From assembly GCF_946482535.1 (NCBI RefSeq), contig NZ_CAMLRU010000110.1:1-8943 (forward strand): 8,943 nt of DNA. Reading direction: 5' to 3'. Positions 6,947 to 8,943 of the stretch are shown here, piece after piece; position 1 is the stretch's first letter, and each line of letters begins with the position of its first letter. Below the pieces are notes generated by a model. It ran no database searches. It was not told the origin of the DNA and worked only from the letters and a program-made list of their open reading frames with translations. The DNA comes from an uncultured Flavobacterium sp. Its GTDB lineage: Bacteria; Bacteroidota; Bacteroidia; Flavobacteriales; Flavobacteriaceae. The translations under genes and the position numbers were made by a program.

Positions 6947-7447
6947 TTAAGGACAAGCCACTTTTTTTAAGGGCATGTTTGAATTGAATTCCAATTTAGA
7001 CGGGTCTTTGAATCGCGTTCCGTTTTTTATTAGGTCGCCATATCCTTCTACAAATTGATCATCTATCAATTTAAAGGCAATTTGTCGCGTACTTGTAACG
7101 CCTTCGGATTGGAAAGTATAATCGGCTATTAAGACATTGTTTTCCAATTTGCCTTTGAAAGTTCCGGTGTTGAGGTCTTTGCCCACAAAAGCATAAGTCA
7201 AAGTTCCGGTGATGTCTTCCGGATTGTATTGTATTTCCATTTCAATTTTATTGCCTTCCAAATCCGCCAAATAACAATCTCTGGGGATAGCATTCGTTGT
7301 ATTAGTTCCTGTCTGTGTTTCAGAAGCTTCTTGAGATGTTGTCGCTTCGGTACTTACCGATGATTCGTCGGAGGTAACAGCATCAGTTTTTTTACAAGCA
7401 GTCAAAAGGAAAATAAAGGAAACCGTTAGTAAGAGTTGTTTTTTCAT
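6947..7447 (-). CDS. Lipoprotein of unknown function
   Basis: A 166-residue exported lipoprotein. The signal peptide MKKQLLLTVSFIFLLTAC ends in a good lipobox, LTAC, with C18 as the lipidated residue. Residues 20-53 form a flexible linker rich in Ser, Thr, Glu and Ala (TDAVTSDESSVSTEATTSQE and on). The folded part (about 56-166) alternates short polar and hydrophobic stretches, suggesting a small beta domain, with GTFKGKLENNVLIADYTF at 95-112. Two cysteines, C58 and C165, sit at its two ends and could form a disulfide. The KK after the cysteine does not predict whether it is surface-exposed. I do not recognise a family. It begins 8 bases after the META lipoprotein gene and so belongs to the same message. 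Confidence 0.85.
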   Translation of the reverse strand: MKKQLLLTVSFIFLLTACKKTDAVTSDESSVSTEATTSQEASETQTGTNTTNAIPRDCYLADLEGNKIEMEIQYNPEDITGTLTYAFVGKDLNTGTFKGKLENNVLIADYTFQSEGVTSTRQIAFKLIDDQFVEGYGDLIKNGTRFKDPSKLEFNSNMPLKKVACP

Positions 7448-7455
7448 GTAAAAGA

Positions 7456-7908
7456 TTATTGAGGTTTTTGGATTTTTTTAAAACGCATCATCGGAACATC
7501 ATCAAGGAGCAACAACAATTTGCCTTCGCTGTCAAAAGCTATTTTATTAACTTTCCCCAACATTTTCAAAAAAGCTTCTTCACCGCCGCCTTCACAGTAA
7601 ATCATGGTTTTGATGGTATTCCCAAATTGGATGCTGTTGTTCTTTTTGGTATACTTTCCGCTATAGCCATTGCAACTCGTGTTGCCGCTAAACTCATTTC
7701 CGGCTTCTTTGAACAAGATAAAAGGTTTGTTTTCGGGATATAATCCTTCAAAAGCGATGCGGGTTCCCGAAAGGTATTCGAGTTCCCAAGCATAGTCGTA
7801 AAAATCAGATTTGCCGATGGTGTTGCTGACTTCTTTGGTTTTTGTACTGCAACAAGCCGAGAACAAAACCGAGCAAAGCGTAAGCAAAAGAAGAGTGTTC
7901 TTTTTCAT
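7456..7908 (-). CDS. META-domain (HslJ-like) lipoprotein
   Basis: With the start at 7908 the protein has 150 residues and a signal peptide MKKNTLLLLTLCSVLFSAC with lipobox FSAC and C19 lipidated. A META domain follows: YAWELEYLSG (39-48) with W41, KPFILFKE (61-68), GNTSCNGYSG (75-84, the family's G-N-x-x-C-N core), and IKTMIYCEGGGEEAFLKML (99-117) with T101 and C105. META/HslJ proteins are small envelope proteins linked in Escherichia coli to novobiocin resistance; their molecular role is unclear. C79 and C105 may pair. An in-frame ATG at 7932 would add eight residues (MSVLTLFV), but it lies at or upstream of the expected transcription start of the promoter at 7930-7960 and would spoil the short basic signal-peptide N-terminus. 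First gene of a probable four-gene operon. Confidence 0.88.
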   Translation of the reverse strand: MKKNTLLLLTLCSVLFSACCSTKTKEVSNTIGKSDFYDYAWELEYLSGTRIAFEGLYPENKPFILFKEAGNEFSGNTSCNGYSGKYTKKNNSIQFGNTIKTMIYCEGGGEEAFLKMLGKVNKIAFDSEGKLLLLLDDVPMMRFKKIQKPQ

Positions 7909-7929
7909 AACAAAAAGGGTTAAAACACT

Positions 7930-7960
7930 CAAATTTATGGAAAAAGAATCAATGTTTCAA
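7930..7960 (-). promoter_or_regulatory. Strong Bacteroidetes-type promoter for the lipoprotein-hydrolase operon
   Basis: Read on the minus strand, TTG (7958-7960) is followed after 20 bases by TAAATTTG (7930-7937), an exact match to TAnnTTTG. The -33 element lies within the last codons of the YitT gene. The -7 box ends 21 bases before the ATG at 7908, giving a short leader. This is the best-matching complete promoter in the window. Confidence 0.6.
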
Positions 7961-8926
7961 AGGTCTTTTTTTAATCATGCCGCCTTTGGTGTCTTTAACA
8001 CTATTCATTACCACAAAAGCATCGGGTTCTATTTTCTCTATTTCGGTGTTGAGTTTGTTGAGCTCGAGTCGGGTGATGACCGTATAAATGATATCAACTT
8101 CTTTGGTCTCGCCTCGTTTGCCAAAACCTCTTTTGCCGCTGTAAACCGTTACGCCACGGCCCATAACTTCGACTATCATTTTTCCGATTTCATTGTTTTT
8201 AGAAGAGACTATGGTAACGCCAATGTATTCATCGATCCCTTCCACTAAAAAGTCGAGTGTTTTAGAGGCTGCTAAATAAGTAATCATCGAGTAAAGCGCT
8301 ACTTCTATACCTAAAAAGTAAGCCGCCGCTGAAAAGATAACCACATTAATTACCACAATAATATCACCTATGGTAGTGCCTAATTTTTTGCTGAGGTAAA
8401 TAGCCAAGACTTCGGTTCCGTCTATCACTGCTCCGCCACGAACGGATAGTCCGATACCGGCACCGAGAAAAAATCCACCAAAAACAGCCACCAGCAAATT
8501 GTCGTTGGTCACATTTGGAAAGGTAACGGTGGCTAAACATATGGCTAAGCCCGAAATAGCCAAAGCGGTTTTAATAGCAAAAGCCTTGCTCATCACATGG
8601 TAACCCATGATGATAAAAGGAAGATTGATGAGGATAATCAGGTAGTACAACGGAATGCCGGTGAGGAATGAAATTAAAAGCGAAATCCCGGTAGCACCAC
8701 CGTCAATAAAGTGATTGGTAAGTAAGAAACCTTTGAAACCAAAAGAGGCCGAGAAAATCCCCAAGGTAATCAGGACAAAATCTTTGCTGTTGCGCTTGGC
8801 CAAAATGACAAATTCGCGATAGCCTTTAGCCAATTCATATTTAGAATACTTTTTTAGTTTCCCCGATTTTCTTGCGGGCTTTTTTAGTATGGTTTGGATG
8901 ATTATTTTTTCCCAAAGTGAATTCAT
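7949..8926 (-). CDS. YitT-family membrane protein (DUF161) with C-terminal DUF2179 domain
   Basis: A 325-residue inner-membrane protein. Residues 1-47 are a basic cytoplasmic extension that resembles what I recall of flavobacterial homologues. Five to six spans follow at about 50-66, 78-88, 92-110, 116-134, 143-161 and 187-206. They carry FIDGGATGISLL (73-84) and RGGAVIDGTEVLA (163-175), the family's glycine-rich repeats. The last part, from about residue 234 (GVTIVSSKNN onward to AFVVMNSV at 303-310), is the soluble DUF2179 domain, probably cytoplasmic and regulatory. The molecular function of YitT proteins is not established; a transport role is often assumed. The ATG at 8926 is 17 bases from the window end, so its promoter and upstream neighbour are out of view. 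The META lipoprotein follows after 40 bases from its own promoter. Confidence 0.9.
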   Translation of the reverse strand: MNSLWEKIIIQTILKKPARKSGKLKKYSKYELAKGYREFVILAKRNSKDFVLITLGIFSASFGFKGFLLTNHFIDGGATGISLLISFLTGIPLYYLIILINLPFIIMGYHVMSKAFAIKTALAISGLAICLATVTFPNVTNDNLLVAVFGGFFLGAGIGLSVRGGAVIDGTEVLAIYLSKKLGTTIGDIIVVINVVIFSAAAYFLGIEVALYSMITYLAASKTLDFLVEGIDEYIGVTIVSSKNNEIGKMIVEVMGRGVTVYSGKRGFGKRGETKEVDIIYTVITRLELNKLNTEIEKIEPDAFVVMNSVKDTKGGMIKKRPLKH

Positions 8927-8943
8927 AGGATTGTTGTTTTTAG

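Noticed and set aside
7811..8248. Plus-strand open frame of 145 codons spanning the META-lipoprotein and YitT genes
   Set aside because: It is antisense to two well-supported genes and crosses their promoter; its Phe-rich translation is the reverse complement of Lys/Glu-rich coding sequence.
1..8943. Search for defence system, CRISPR, phage, transposon or RNA genes
   Set aside because: No direct repeat array, transposase, integrase, nuclease motif, inverted-repeat ends, tRNA or rRNA sequence was seen; the gaps between genes are all shorter than 190 bases.

Overview
The window looks like chromosomal DNA of a Flavobacterium-type member of the Bacteroidetes. It is AT-rich and its proteins resemble Flavobacteriaceae homologues. 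It lacks clear Shine-Dalgarno sites. Several genes are preceded by the Bacteroidetes sigma-A type promoter (TTG at -33, about 19-20 nt spacer, TAnnTTTG at -7). The assignment rests on recognising protein families and motifs by eye; no database search was run. I see no mobile element, CRISPR array, RNA gene or phage gene.

Left part (1-3698). A single-chain iron-sulfur L-serine ammonia-lyase runs leftwards out of the window and is cut at its C-terminal end. It diverges from a rightward MpaB/DUF2236-type putative haem oxygenase gene. A second rightward gene follows with its own promoter and encodes an SLC13/DASS sodium-coupled anion (dicarboxylate-like) carrier. Its stop codon is one base from the stop of a convergent 55-residue membrane protein gene at 3531-3698, which is easily missed because of its size.

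Right part (3803-8926). Seven genes all read leftwards and nearly all encode membrane or exported proteins. In transcription order they are: a YitT-type membrane protein with a DUF2179 tail, a META-domain lipoprotein, an unrecognised lipoprotein, a Pr6Pr-type membrane protein, an HSL-type alpha/beta hydrolase anchored by an N-terminal hydrophobic segment, a haemolysin-III/PAQR (TrhA-like) membrane protein, and a TSUP (TauE/SafE-like) permease. Gaps of 8, 12 and 4 bases tie META lipoprotein, unknown lipoprotein, Pr6Pr and hydrolase into one probable operon. A consensus-perfect -7 box inside and just after the end of the YitT gene probably drives it. PAQR and TSUP are 6 bases apart and form a second probable pair, 62 bases downstream of the hydrolase.

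The common theme is envelope function: anion transport, membrane homeostasis, surface lipoproteins and a membrane-tethered esterase. No gene set here clearly forms a known or new multi-component system. The best leads are a triple-half-site palindrome over the oxygenase promoter, the overlooked small membrane protein, the asymmetric SNT/SNL motifs of the carrier, and the small envelope operon with an unassigned lipoprotein and hydrolase.
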